DNA from: an uncultured Oscillospiraceae bacterium
GTDB lineage: Bacteria; Bacillota_A; Clostridia; Oscillospirales; Oscillospiraceae
Assembly (NCBI GenBank): GCA_910579155.1
Contig: CAJTTS010000011.1
Span: 1-64,000 of the forward strand
Length of the DNA stretch: 64,000 bases
Direction: 5' to 3'
The notes beneath the pieces were generated by a model, which ran no database searches, had not been told where the DNA came from, and worked only from the letters and a program-made list of their open reading frames with translations. Numbering within the stretch: the stretch's first letter is position 1; the number at the start of each line of letters is the position of its first letter. Shown in pieces: positions 26,401 through 35,089 of the stretch. The position numbers and the translations under genes are program-made.

Positions 26401-28203
26401 ATGGACCAGACACGCGCGGGCAAGCGCGTCCGGTTCGGCATACAGACCCGGGTGCTCGCCCTGGCCGTCCTGTTTACGCTGCTGGCCGCCGCCGTGGTCA
26501 CCGCCGGCAGCGCCCGGAATCTGTCCGCTCAGCTTCGCCGGGCGTCCTTCCAGTCGGCGGAGTACGCCGTCCAGACCGCCGCCGACGGCATCCGCCAGGA
26601 CATTCTGGAGATCGACTCCCTGCCAAGCTGGTGCGCCATGAACTACACCGCCCGCACCGCCCTGTTCTCCAACCTTTCCGTGGGGACGCTGGCCTACAAA
26701 ACCTATCCCATCATCGCCAACCGCTACAGCTCCATGCGCACCTCCTTATATATCCAGCGCTTCCTCATCGTCACCGGCAGCGGCCGCATCATCATGCTGG
26801 GCACCGCCACCTCCCAGTCCAAGCCGGTCACCGCCGGCAACGTCGCTCAGCTCCCCGGCCTGGGGGAGGGGGACGCCCCCACCGAGTGGGAGCAACTGGT
26901 GCGGGACCCGCTGATGCAATCCGGCCCCACGGTGAGCGGCATCCCCATCGTCCGCTCCATCTCCAGCGGCAGCACTGCGGCCCAGGTTTATCTGTCCGTC
27001 TCCCCCGACCTGATTACCGACCCTTTGAAGAATCTCGACCTGGAGGACGGCTCCTGGCTGTGCTGGATCATGGGCGGCGCCATGTACCAGGTGGAGGAGG
27101 ACGGCCTGGTGGAGATCGGCTCCGTGGACCGGCTTCCCGCGCCCATCCGGGAAAACACCCACACCCTGGATGCGGAGACCCTGGTCTACTCCACCCAGTT
27201 CGGCGGGGAGGACTGCTCCATGGTGGCCTGCCCCCTGGGCGTCCACGATCTGTATCTGGCCAAGGTCATCCCCGAATCCACCCTGGAGCAGCCGCTGTCC
27301 TTGCTGCTCAGCTCCGCCCTGACCACCCTGGCGGTGCTGCTGGTGATGGGTCTTGTGATGGCGGGCCTGCTGCACCGGACGGTGGCCGTCCCCATCCGGG
27401 CCCTCCAGCGGAGGATCGGGGCGGTCAGCCAGGGCGATTTCTCCCAGGACCCCTCCATCGAGTGGAACCACGAGCTGGGCGACGTGGGCCGGGGCATCAA
27501 CGAGCTGTCCCGGAGCGTGTCCTCGCTGATGGAAAAGCGCATTGAGGACGAGCAGCAACGCCTGGCCCTGGAGTACCGGATGCTGCAAAGCCAGATCAGC
27601 CCCCACTTCATCTACAACACCTTAAACAGCATCAAGTGGATGGCCACCATCCAGCACGCCCCCGGCGTGGCCGAGATGGTCACCGCCCTCTCCCGATTGC
27701 TGAAAAGCGTGTCCAAGGGCGCCCAGAAGCTGGTGCCGCTGGAGGAGGAGTTCGCCCTGCTGGAGGACTACTTCACCATCCAGCGCTACCGCTACGGCGG
27801 GACCATTACGCTGGAGATGCCCCAACCGGAGGACGGCTGGCGGGACTATCTGATCCCCCGCTTCACCCTCCAGCCCCTGGCGGAAAACGCCATCTTCCAC
27901 GGCATCGAGCCCAACGGCGGCGTGGGCAAGCTGTCCGTCACCGTGGAGCGCGGCCAGGCCGGTCAGGACCTGCTGATCCGGCTCGCCGACGACGGGGTGG
28001 GCATGGAGCCCGGCCAGATCGCCCGGCTGCTCCGGGACTCTGGCGGGGAGCAGGATGACGGCGCGCCCTTCCGCCACCTGGGCGTCTGGAACGTCCACCG
28101 CCTGTTACAGCTCAGCTTCGGGCCGGACTACGGCCTCGCCATGGAAAGCGCCCCCGGCCGGGGCACCACCGTCACTATGCGCCTGCCGAAGCAGCAGCGC
28201 TGA
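26401..28203 (+). CDS. YesM-type sensor histidine kinase
   Basis: A 600-residue membrane kinase. One helix spans about residues 15-37, an extracellular sensor domain about 38-298, and a second helix about 300-323. HAMP follows, then a His_kinase region with the phospho-accepting His402 in ISPHFIYNTLNSIKWM and an ATP-binding domain (NAIFHGIEPNGG is the N-box, DDGVGMEPG the G1 box). The family senses carbohydrate or its binding protein and phosphorylates an AraC-type response regulator, here the gene at 28287. Divergence from the importer at 24709-26061 makes that operon the likely target. Confidence 0.95.
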   Translation: MDQTRAGKRVRFGIQTRVLALAVLFTLLAAAVVTAGSARNLSAQLRRASFQSAEYAVQTAADGIRQDILEIDSLPSWCAMNYTARTALFSNLSVGTLAYKTYPIIANRYSSMRTSLYIQRFLIVTGSGRIIMLGTATSQSKPVTAGNVAQLPGLGEGDAPTEWEQLVRDPLMQSGPTVSGIPIVRSISSGSTAAQVYLSVSPDLITDPLKNLDLEDGSWLCWIMGGAMYQVEEDGLVEIGSVDRLPAPIRENTHTLDAETLVYSTQFGGEDCSMVACPLGVHDLYLAKVIPESTLEQPLSLLLSSALTTLAVLLVMGLVMAGLLHRTVAVPIRALQRRIGAVSQGDFSQDPSIEWNHELGDVGRGINELSRSVSSLMEKRIEDEQQRLALEYRMLQSQISPHFIYNTLNSIKWMATIQHAPGVAEMVTALSRLLKSVSKGAQKLVPLEEEFALLEDYFTIQRYRYGGTITLEMPQPEDGWRDYLIPRFTLQPLAENAIFHGIEPNGGVGKLSVTVERGQAGQDLLIRLADDGVGMEPGQIARLLRDSGGEQDDGAPFRHLGVWNVHRLLQLSFGPDYGLAMESAPGRGTTVTMRLPKQQR

Positions 28204-28210
28204 AAGGGGT

Positions 28211-28252
28211 CATCCCCGCCCTGGGGCGGGGATGAAACGCCGGCGTTTCATC
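28211..28252 (+). other. Two overlapping, mutually exclusive hairpins
   Basis: CATCCCCGCC (28211-28220) pairs with GGCGGGGATG (28225-28234). GATGAAACGCC (28231-28241) pairs perfectly with GGCGTTTCATC (28242-28252). Both use GATG at 28231-28234, so only one can be complete at a time. The element sits between the kinase and response-regulator genes and could tune their ratio. Confidence 0.55.
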
Positions 28253-28286
28253 TCATGTAAATAAAAACGAATTAGGAGGTGAGGGA

Positions 28287-29546
28287 ATGTTCAAGGTATT
28301 GCTGGTGGACGACGAGCCGCTGGTTCTCATCGGCTTACAGGGAATGCTGGACTGGGACAAGCTGGGCTGGGAGATCGTGGGGACGGCCCGCAACGGAAAG
28401 GACGCCCTTGCGGCAATCCAGGAAAAGCGCCCCGACCTGGTGCTGTGCGACATCAAAATGCCCGTGATGGGCGGCCTGGCCCTGGTCAAGCGGTGCCAGG
28501 AGCTGGATCTGGGTCTGCCCATCTTCATCATGCTCACCAGCTATGAGGAATTCGACTACGTAAAGCAGAGCATCAACCTGGGGGTGCTGGAATACCTGGT
28601 CAAGCTGGACCTGACCCCTCAGAACCTGGAGAACGCCCTGCACCGGGCGGAAAACCGCATCCAGCGGGAACGGGCCCTCCGGGCCCCCGGCAGCGCCTCC
28701 CTCTCCCCGGACAACGGCCTGGTGCAGTACCGGGAGCGGTTCTTCCTCCAGCTCTACGGCGGGCTCTTTGACGACCGGGAGGAATTCCGCCGGCTGTGCG
28801 GCGATTTCGGCCTGCGCTTCGACTCCCCCTATTACGTCGTGGCCATCGGCACCCTGAAAAACCACGCCCTGGAGACCCCCAAGCTGGCCACCCTCAGCGC
28901 CGGGATCACAAACATGGCGGCGGACACCCTGCCCAAGTACATGCCCTGTACCGTGACGGGGATGGACCTGCGCCACTTCTCCGTGCTCTTCCCCCTCTCC
29001 GGCCTGGACGAGTGGAAGGAGCAGCTCTCCGCCGTGCTGGGCAAAGCCGGGAACGTGCTGCGCGACTATTTCAGCACACCCATCTGGTGGGCGGTGGGCA
29101 AGCCGGTCCAGGATATTCTGGAGGTCTGCGAAAGCCACCGCGCCGCCTTCTCCACCCTCTCCCTGCTCAGCGAAAAGGCGCCCATCGCCTTTTGCCGGTC
29201 CCAGGCCCAGGACTACCACACCCAGCAGGTGGTCCGGGTGCAGGAGTACATCTGCCAGAACCTGAGCAAGCGGCTGTCCCTCAACGAGGTGGCGTCCGTC
29301 TTCAACTTCAGCCCCAACTACCTCAGCCAGCTCTTCGCCCAGTGGGGGGAGAGCGGCTTTGTGGAATTCGTCACGGCCACCAGGGTGAACGCCGCCAAGG
29401 ACCTGATGGCCACCACGGATTTAAAAATCTACGAGATCAGCGAGCGCGTGGGTTTTGAGAACGCCTTCTATTTCAGCAGGGTATTCAAAAAGGTGGAGGG
29501 AATCGCCCCAAAAGCCTACATGCAGCGGGTGAGAGGCGGGGTATAA
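28287..29546 (+). CDS. YesN-type response regulator with AraC DNA-binding domain
   Basis: A 419-residue regulator. The receiver domain (about 1-120) has the acidic pair Asp8/Asp9, the phospho-accepting Asp55 in LCDIKMP, and a conserved Lys near 105. A middle domain (about 155-300) follows, and the C-terminal AraC/XylS domain has two helix-turn-helix motifs (LNEVASVFNFSPNYLSQLF and IYEISERVGFENAFYFSRVF). AGGAGGTGAGG precedes the ATG. It is the partner of the kinase at 26401 and probably activates the divergent importer and glycosidase operon. Confidence 0.95.
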   Translation: MFKVLLVDDEPLVLIGLQGMLDWDKLGWEIVGTARNGKDALAAIQEKRPDLVLCDIKMPVMGGLALVKRCQELDLGLPIFIMLTSYEEFDYVKQSINLGVLEYLVKLDLTPQNLENALHRAENRIQRERALRAPGSASLSPDNGLVQYRERFFLQLYGGLFDDREEFRRLCGDFGLRFDSPYYVVAIGTLKNHALETPKLATLSAGITNMAADTLPKYMPCTVTGMDLRHFSVLFPLSGLDEWKEQLSAVLGKAGNVLRDYFSTPIWWAVGKPVQDILEVCESHRAAFSTLSLLSEKAPIAFCRSQAQDYHTQQVVRVQEYICQNLSKRLSLNEVASVFNFSPNYLSQLFAQWGESGFVEFVTATRVNAAKDLMATTDLKIYEISERVGFENAFYFSRVFKKVEGIAPKAYMQRVRGGV

Positions 29547-30926
29547 ATGGATTTATTCGGACTAAACCGTTTTATCGGCGGGCCGGACGGCGGATCGTCC
29601 CCGCAGAAGGGCCCCGCCCGCTGGTTTCAGGCGCTGTGGGACAACCTGGGAGGACTGTTGGCGGGCAACCTGCTCACTTTCGCCGGTTTTTTGCCCCTGG
29701 CCCTGGGGGTAAGCCTGGGCCTCGTCTATGAAAACCTGTGGATTACGCTGCTCTCGGGAGCCGCTGGCGGGGCGCTGGCGGGGCTGTTCTGGGGCCCCAT
29801 GGTCTCCCTGTCCATCCAGGCCCTTCGGGGGAACACCGCCGGCTGGTTGGGCCGCTGGCGGCGGGGGATCGCAAAAGCCCCCCTTGCCGCTGCCGGGGCT
29901 GGCGCCGTCCTGGGGCTGCTGACCGGCGGGCTTTTGCAGGTGGAGAACCTCCTCTCCCAACTGTTGGGGCAGGGAGGTACGCCCTCCTTGATCGTGTGGG
30001 CGGTGCTGTGCGCCGACCTGTTCCTGCTGTCCGGGGCGGCGGCGGTGTGGTTCCCCGCCCTGTGCGTCTGCCCAGAGAGGGAGCGGCCGGGTTTGCGCCC
30101 CCTGGCCGGTATGCTGGCGGCCGCGCCGGGACGGGTCTGCGCGGCGGCGCTGGCGGCCCTGGCTTGGTGCGCGCTGGGGGTAGCCCTGTTTCCGGTGAGC
30201 GTGCCCTTCTCCGTGGTACTGGGCTTCTGGCCCCCGGCGCTGACCACCGCCCAGCTCCTGTTACCCGCGCTGGAGGGGGCCTTCGACCTGTCCCAATGGG
30301 CCCCCGACCCCGCCCCGTCCCCCGCCGCTTCCGTCCGGAACCGGGGTGAGATCTGGTGGCGGCGGCGCTGGCCGGCGGTGCTCATCCTCACCGCCGTCGC
30401 GGGCCTGCTCCTCTGGGGGGGCAGCGGCCTGTTCGCCCGCCGGGAGCCGGACCTGCAAATCGCGGTGGTCCACGCCCAGCCCCTTCCGGACAGCGTGCGC
30501 CAGGCCCTTGAGGACTCCCTGGCCACCCTAGTGGGGGACCGGAACGGCGACGGCGTGGCGCGGGCCCAGGTCAACGACTACGTGGTCGTCTTCGACGGCA
30601 GCGCCGCAAACGCCGATATGCAGACCGCCGGGGCCACGCTGCTGGTGTCCGATGTGGCCGCCGGGGTGAGCGCCCTCTATGTAGTGGAGGACCCGGAGGG
30701 CTTCCTGGCCCGCTATTCCGACCGGGTGGACGGGGCGCGGCGCGCCTTGTGGGCGGACTGTCCCGCGCTGGCCGGGCTGGACGCGGGGACCTACTCCACC
30801 CTGGAGGACATTGAAACGGACCTGACGGGGCAGTCGCTGCTGGCCCCCCTCTCCGTCCTGCCCTCCCTGGACGCGGGAGACGGAGCGCCGGACCTGCTGC
30901 CCACCCCGGCAGCCCCTGCGGAATAG
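29547..30926 (+). CDS. Membrane protein, tentatively YesL/DUF624-like with a C-terminal extension
   Basis: A 459-residue protein whose ATG immediately follows the regulator stop. The first 260 residues carry about five hydrophobic helices (for example LLAGNLLTFAGFLPLALGV and GAAGGALAGLFWGPMVSL) reminiscent of DUF624/YesL, which accompanies YesMN systems. Another helix lies near residue 275-295, followed by an extracytoplasmic domain of about 165 residues (starting EPDLQIAVVHAQPLPDSVR) that I do not recognise. Function is unknown; the position suggests a role in the same carbohydrate response. The family call is tentative. Confidence 0.7.
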   Translation: MDLFGLNRFIGGPDGGSSPQKGPARWFQALWDNLGGLLAGNLLTFAGFLPLALGVSLGLVYENLWITLLSGAAGGALAGLFWGPMVSLSIQALRGNTAGWLGRWRRGIAKAPLAAAGAGAVLGLLTGGLLQVENLLSQLLGQGGTPSLIVWAVLCADLFLLSGAAAVWFPALCVCPERERPGLRPLAGMLAAAPGRVCAAALAALAWCALGVALFPVSVPFSVVLGFWPPALTTAQLLLPALEGAFDLSQWAPDPAPSPAASVRNRGEIWWRRRWPAVLILTAVAGLLLWGGSGLFARREPDLQIAVVHAQPLPDSVRQALEDSLATLVGDRNGDGVARAQVNDYVVVFDGSAANADMQTAGATLLVSDVAAGVSALYVVEDPEGFLARYSDRVDGARRALWADCPALAGLDAGTYSTLEDIETDLTGQSLLAPLSVLPSLDAGDGAPDLLPTPAAPAE

Positions 30927-30942
30927 CTTCCCAAAGATAATT

Positions 30943-30996
30943 AACAAGCACCGGACGGGGGATCAGTCCTCCCATCCGGTGCTTGTTTGCTTTTTC
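30943..30996 (+). terminator. Terminator of the YesMN operon
   Basis: A perfect 13-bp stem (30943-30955 with 30975-30987) with extra GGGGGA/TCCTCCC pairing inside; TTTGCTTTTT follows on the + strand. Confidence 0.85.
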
Positions 30997-31040
30997 GCCT
31001 GAAAACCTGACGTCTCAGCGGGCCGCAGGGCCGCGCTCCG

Positions 31041-31133
31041 TTACAGCATCTGGCTGAACTCCACTGTCTTTTCCAGGTCGTTGGCGGGCAGACCCAGGTG
31101 CTGGACGCCGGTCACATTCTCCGCCCAGGTCAT
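31041..31133 (-). pseudogene. N-terminal stub of a VOC/glyoxalase-fold protein
   Basis: A 30-residue frame starts with ATG overlapping the stop of the alcohol dehydrogenase gene (ATGA coupling). It reads GVQHLGLPANDLEKTVEF, the classic first strand and helix of vicinal-oxygen-chelate proteins (the His is a metal ligand), then stops at TAA after FSQML. A complete VOC domain needs about 120 residues, and nothing recognisable continues in other frames towards 30990. It appears to be the remains of the last gene of this operon, cut by a deletion. Confidence 0.65.
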
Positions 31134-32185
31134 CCGTCCTCTCCCGCCGCCGGGTCCACATCGATCAGTACCTTCATGGTCTTCTCCCGATTGGCGTCGA
31201 TAAACTTGTACGCCTCCAGGTAGTCCTCGAAGGCAAAGTGGGCGCTCTGGAGGGGCTTAAGCTGAATCTTGCCCTCGTTGACCAGGCGGATGGCGTCCTC
31301 GTAATCCTCATGGCGGTACATCATGGTGGTGTTCAGGTCCAGCTCGGAGTCGTTGAGCTTGGCCAGGTCTACCGTGGCCAGCTTGCCGAACACCGCCACC
31401 AGGATGATGGTGCTGCCTTTCCTGGCGTTCTGGATGGCCTGGTCCATGGTAATGTCGGTGCCGGCGCACTCATAGATCACGTCTGCCTTGTCTGGGCCGA
31501 AGGCCTCCACCAGCGCCGGGCCGAAGTCCCGGTCCCTGGTGTTGACCACGTAGTCGGCCCCCAGGCGCTTGGCCAGCTCCAGGCGGGTGTCGGAGATGTC
31601 GGTGGCCAGAACCTGGGTCGCCCCCATGGCCTTCAGGGACTGGACCAGCAGGATGCCGATGGGCCCGCATCCCAGTACCACCGCCTTGGCCCCCTTCAGG
31701 TTGGGGAACTGCCTGGCCGCGTGGACCGTCACCGCCAAGGGCTCGATCATGGCGCCCTCGCCGTAGGTCATCTCCTCCGGGAGGGGGGTCACCTTGGAGG
31801 AATCCACCGCGAAGTACTCGCTGGCAACGCCGGTGGTCTGGAAGCCCATGACCTTCAATTTCTCACACAGGTTGTATTTCCCGTGGAGGCAGGGGTAGCA
31901 CCGGCCGCAGAACACCTGGGGCTCGATGGTCACCTTCCGGCCCACCTTCAGGTCCTTCACATATTCCCCCAGCTCCACGATCTGGCCCGAGACCTCATGC
32001 CCCTGGGTTACCGGGTAGGAGGTGTAGGGATGGGTGCCGTGATAAACGTGGATATCGCTGCCGCAGACGCCGATCTTCTTGATCTTCACCAGCACCTGGT
32101 CGGGGCCCGCCTTGGGCACGGGGACCTCCCGAAAGCTGATCTTGCCGGGTTCGGTCATCACCTGCTGCTTCATCATCGCTGACAT
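31130..32185 (-). CDS. Zinc-dependent alcohol/polyol dehydrogenase (MDR superfamily)
   Basis: A 351-residue medium-chain dehydrogenase of the sorbitol/threonine dehydrogenase type. The catalytic zinc site is in GVCGSDIHVYHG and GHEVSG. The structural zinc site is CGRCYPCLHGKYNLC, and the Rossmann motif is VLGCGPIGIL. It should oxidise a secondary hydroxyl of a polyol or sugar with NAD+. GGGAGAAATG precedes the ATG. It is encoded with a second dehydrogenase and two esterases downstream of a ribose-type importer, so it likely acts on the alcohol moiety released from an imported ester (inference). Confidence 0.9.
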   Translation of the reverse strand: MSAMMKQQVMTEPGKISFREVPVPKAGPDQVLVKIKKIGVCGSDIHVYHGTHPYTSYPVTQGHEVSGQIVELGEYVKDLKVGRKVTIEPQVFCGRCYPCLHGKYNLCEKLKVMGFQTTGVASEYFAVDSSKVTPLPEEMTYGEGAMIEPLAVTVHAARQFPNLKGAKAVVLGCGPIGILLVQSLKAMGATQVLATDISDTRLELAKRLGADYVVNTRDRDFGPALVEAFGPDKADVIYECAGTDITMDQAIQNARKGSTIILVAVFGKLATVDLAKLNDSELDLNTTMMYRHEDYEDAIRLVNEGKIQLKPLQSAHFAFEDYLEAYKFIDANREKTMKVLIDVDPAAGEDG

Positions 32186-32209
32186 TTCGCATTTCTCCCT
32201 TCAATTTGC

Positions 32210-33028
32210 TCAAACCAACCCGCCGGACAGGGGAAGCCAGTCCAGAACGCGGCGGATAAAGGGGTCCCAGAAGTCGAAGTTATGGACGCCCGATCCCTCC
32301 TCGTAGGTGATCTCCACTCCCATCGCCCTCGCCTCCCGGAGGAATCTCTGGTTGGATTCGTACAGGAAGTCCTCGGTGCCGCAGCACTGGTAAAGGGCGG
32401 GCAGATTCGCCCCAGCCTCCACCTGGTCCTTCAGGATCACCAGCAGGTGGTCCTTATGGGGGTCTATCCGCTCCAGGTCCTTGCCGAACATGGTCTGCCG
32501 CCAAAGCATGGCGTAGCGGCCCACCCCCTCCGGGGAAGCGTCCGCCGCCTCCTCCATTAGCAGCCCGCCGGACAGGCTTGCCGCCGCGGCGTACTTCTCC
32601 GGGTTGCGCAGCGCAGCCTTAAACGCCCCAAAGCCGCCCATGGACAGGCCGGCAATGAAGTTGTCCTCCCGCCGGGTGGACAGGGGCAGGAGCTTGGGCA
32701 GCACCTCGGGCAGCTCCTGGGTATAGAAATCGTAATAGGCCGCCCCGAAGCCGTCGTTGGCGTACATGCTGTTGTAGCCGTCCGGCATGACCACGGCCAC
32801 GTTGGCAAGCTGGGCATACCGTTCAATGGAGGAAAACCGCTGCCAGTCGGACTCGTCGGCGGTGAAGCCGTGGAGCAGCCACAGCACCTGATACTTTTTC
32901 CCCTCCTCGGGATAGTGGTGGGCCGCGTCGAAGAAGCTGTCGTTGGAGTCGGGGGTGGGCAGGGTCACATTGACGTTCACGCTCCGAAAGAGCGCCTTGG
33001 AAAAAATTTTACACTGGATCAAAGCCAT
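32210..33028 (-). CDS. Alpha/beta-hydrolase esterase (EstA/S-formylglutathione hydrolase-like)
   Basis: A 272-residue serine esterase of the esterase D family. VLWLLHGFTADESDW gives the oxyanion region, GLSMGGFGAFK the nucleophile elbow with catalytic Ser, and HNFDFW at the C-terminus the catalytic His. Relatives remove acetyl, feruloyl or tributyrin-type acyl groups. No signal peptide, so it works on imported substrates. It lies between the two zinc dehydrogenases in the same operon, with GGAGG before the ATG. Confidence 0.9.
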   Translation of the reverse strand: MALIQCKIFSKALFRSVNVNVTLPTPDSNDSFFDAAHHYPEEGKKYQVLWLLHGFTADESDWQRFSSIERYAQLANVAVVMPDGYNSMYANDGFGAAYYDFYTQELPEVLPKLLPLSTRREDNFIAGLSMGGFGAFKAALRNPEKYAAAASLSGGLLMEEAADASPEGVGRYAMLWRQTMFGKDLERIDPHKDHLLVILKDQVEAGANLPALYQCCGTEDFLYESNQRFLREARAMGVEITYEEGSGVHNFDFWDPFIRRVLDWLPLSGGLV

Positions 33029-33042
33029 TGAGGCAACCTCCT

Positions 33043-34086
33043 TTATTCCTGGGGATGGACCATTACCTTCACCGACTCGGCCCCCATCTGTGTGAGGACG
33101 GCCTCCTCCAGGCGGTCCAGGCCGAAGGTGTGGGTAATGAGGGGCTCGATCTTGAGCCGCCCGCTGTTCAGCAGGTTCACCGCCCGCTGGTGGGTGTCGG
33201 GGTTGATGATGGAGCCGGTGAGGGACAGCTCCTTGGAATAGATGTCAAACAGGGGCAGCGGCGCGGTGGCCTCCGGCTCGGGAACGCTGAACAGCACGAT
33301 GTGCCCCCCTCTTCCGGCGGCGCTGAACGCCTGGGTCACGGCAAAGGGCTTGCCCACGCACTCGATGACCACGTCCGCCCCGTCCAGGCCGGCAAGCTCC
33401 TTGATCCGGCCGGGGACATCCTCGTGAATGGGGTCAATAACGCCGTCCGCCCCCACCTCCAGGCCCAGCTTCCGGCGCAGCTCCACCGGTTCGCTGAGCA
33501 GGACAGCGGACGCCCCCGCCAGCCGGGCCAACTGGACCATCATCAGCCCGATGGTGCCGCCGCCGATGACCAGGACGGCCTGACCCGGGATGATATGCGC
33601 CAGGTCAATCCCGTGGACGGCGCAGGCCAGGGGCTCCGCCATGGCGGCCACGTCGAAGGGCAGGGCCGGGTTCACCGGGAAGCACTGGGCCTCGGGGCAC
33701 AGGCAATACTGGGCAAAACCGCCGTCGGTATTGACCCCCAGGGCGTAAAGGCGCTCACAGTTCTGCTTCCTCCCCATCCGGCAGGGGCGGCATTTCCCAC
33801 AGTACATATTGGGGTCCATGGCCACATGGTCCCCCACGGAAACCAGGGTGACTTCGCTGCCCACCGCCTCCACCACCCCGGCAAACTCATGGCCCAGCAC
33901 CACGGGAGGCGTGACCTCGGCGGACCCCTTGTGGCCGTGGTAGATGTGGACGTCGGTGCCGCAGACCCCACAGGCCATGGTTTTCACCAGCACCTCATGG
34001 GGCCCCGGCTCCTTGGGGAAGGCCATCTCCCGGACCTCAAATTTGGGGGCGTGATTGGCCCCCAGGAAATAGGAACCTTTCATCAT
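33043..34086 (-). CDS. Zinc-dependent alcohol/polyol dehydrogenase (MDR superfamily)
   Basis: A 347-residue paralogue of the dehydrogenase at 31130-32185. Catalytic zinc segment CGVCGTDVHIYHGH and GHEFAG; structural zinc site CGKCRPCRMGRKQNC; Rossmann motif VIGGGTIGLM. The frame is open upstream to 34140, but AGGAGG lies 5 nt before the ATG at 34086 and 8 nt before a second ATG at 34083, so the true N-terminus is MMKGSYF or MKGSYF. The two dehydrogenases could oxidise different positions of one polyol or successive intermediates. Confidence 0.9.
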   Translation of the reverse strand: MMKGSYFLGANHAPKFEVREMAFPKEPGPHEVLVKTMACGVCGTDVHIYHGHKGSAEVTPPVVLGHEFAGVVEAVGSEVTLVSVGDHVAMDPNMYCGKCRPCRMGRKQNCERLYALGVNTDGGFAQYCLCPEAQCFPVNPALPFDVAAMAEPLACAVHGIDLAHIIPGQAVLVIGGGTIGLMMVQLARLAGASAVLLSEPVELRRKLGLEVGADGVIDPIHEDVPGRIKELAGLDGADVVIECVGKPFAVTQAFSAAGRGGHIVLFSVPEPEATAPLPLFDIYSKELSLTGSIINPDTHQRAVNLLNSGRLKIEPLITHTFGLDRLEEAVLTQMGAESVKVMVHPQE

Positions 34087-34096
34087 GTTCTCCTCC

Positions 34097-35089
34097 TCAC
34101 TCCGCCCTACAGGCCGCCGCCGAGGCGTCCAGGGCTTCAAAGGTCTTTTGCTGGGGCCGGTTCAGGAACGCGTGAACCATGCCCTTGTAAAGGTAATACT
34201 CCACCTCCACCCCGCTGTCCTCCAGCCGGGCGGCGTACATGAGGGCCTGGTCCAGCAGGGGATCGCACTCCGCCGAGATAAACACGGCGGGGGGCAGGCC
34301 GCTCAGGTCCTCCGCATACAGGGGGGAGGCGTAGGGGGACAGCCCGTCGGCGGGGTCGTCGAAATAGTGATTCAGCCCGCCTGTCTCGCTGTTCATCGCC
34401 AGGAAGTAATCCCCGTTGCCGTACCGCTTCTCCGACTCGGTGCGGTAGCCCAGGCCGAAGGCCACGGCGGGGAACTGCATGATCTGCTTGAAAATCTTGG
34501 GGCCCTTCCGGTCCCGGGCCATCAGGGACACCGCAGCGGCGAAGTTGCCGCCGGCCGAGTCGCCGCAGACCGAGATGCGATCCACGTCGCCGCCGTATTC
34601 TCCGGCGTGCGACTTGGCCCAGACCAAGGTGGCGTAGGCGTCCTCCAGCCCCTTGGGGAACCGGTGCTCGGGGGCCAGGCGGTACTCCGGGGCGACCACC
34701 AGCACCCTGCCGTAATCCGCCATATACCGGGGCACGAAATCATACACGTCCAGGCTGTTCATGGCCCATCCGCCGCCGTGGTAGAACACCATCACCGGGA
34801 AGGGCCCCTCCCCCTCGGGGAGATAGACCCGGGCCGGAATCTCCCGATCCTCGCAGGGGATGCGGATATTCGCCGTTTTGATCTTCATGATCCGCCGGAA
34901 GGCAAAGGTGTCCTTCCACTGCGCGGTGAGTCCGGCAATGGTCTCAAAGTTCATCTTGATGCGGGCCTCGGTGGGGTGGGCCATATCCATATCCTGAGGC
35001 GTCTCGATGATGGCGTCGGGAGCGGCCTCCCCGTACTCAGGCTCGAAATATTTCCGGTAATGCCGGAATCCGTCCAGTTTGTCAACCAT
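34097..35089 (-). CDS. Alpha/beta-hydrolase of the hormone-sensitive-lipase (acetyl esterase) family
   Basis: A 330-residue esterase. FYHGGGWAMN is the HGGG oxyanion motif, VCGDSAGGN the nucleophile elbow, and KGMVHAF carries the catalytic His. This family cleaves short-chain acyl esters. It overlaps the permease gene by 8 bp and is co-transcribed with the ribose-type importer, making it the first enzyme after uptake; together with the EstA-like gene it suggests an acylated sugar or polyol as imported substrate (inference). Confidence 0.9.
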   Translation of the reverse strand: MVDKLDGFRHYRKYFEPEYGEAAPDAIIETPQDMDMAHPTEARIKMNFETIAGLTAQWKDTFAFRRIMKIKTANIRIPCEDREIPARVYLPEGEGPFPVMVFYHGGGWAMNSLDVYDFVPRYMADYGRVLVVAPEYRLAPEHRFPKGLEDAYATLVWAKSHAGEYGGDVDRISVCGDSAGGNFAAAVSLMARDRKGPKIFKQIMQFPAVAFGLGYRTESEKRYGNGDYFLAMNSETGGLNHYFDDPADGLSPYASPLYAEDLSGLPPAVFISAECDPLLDQALMYAARLEDSGVEVEYYLYKGMVHAFLNRPQQKTFEALDASAAACRAE

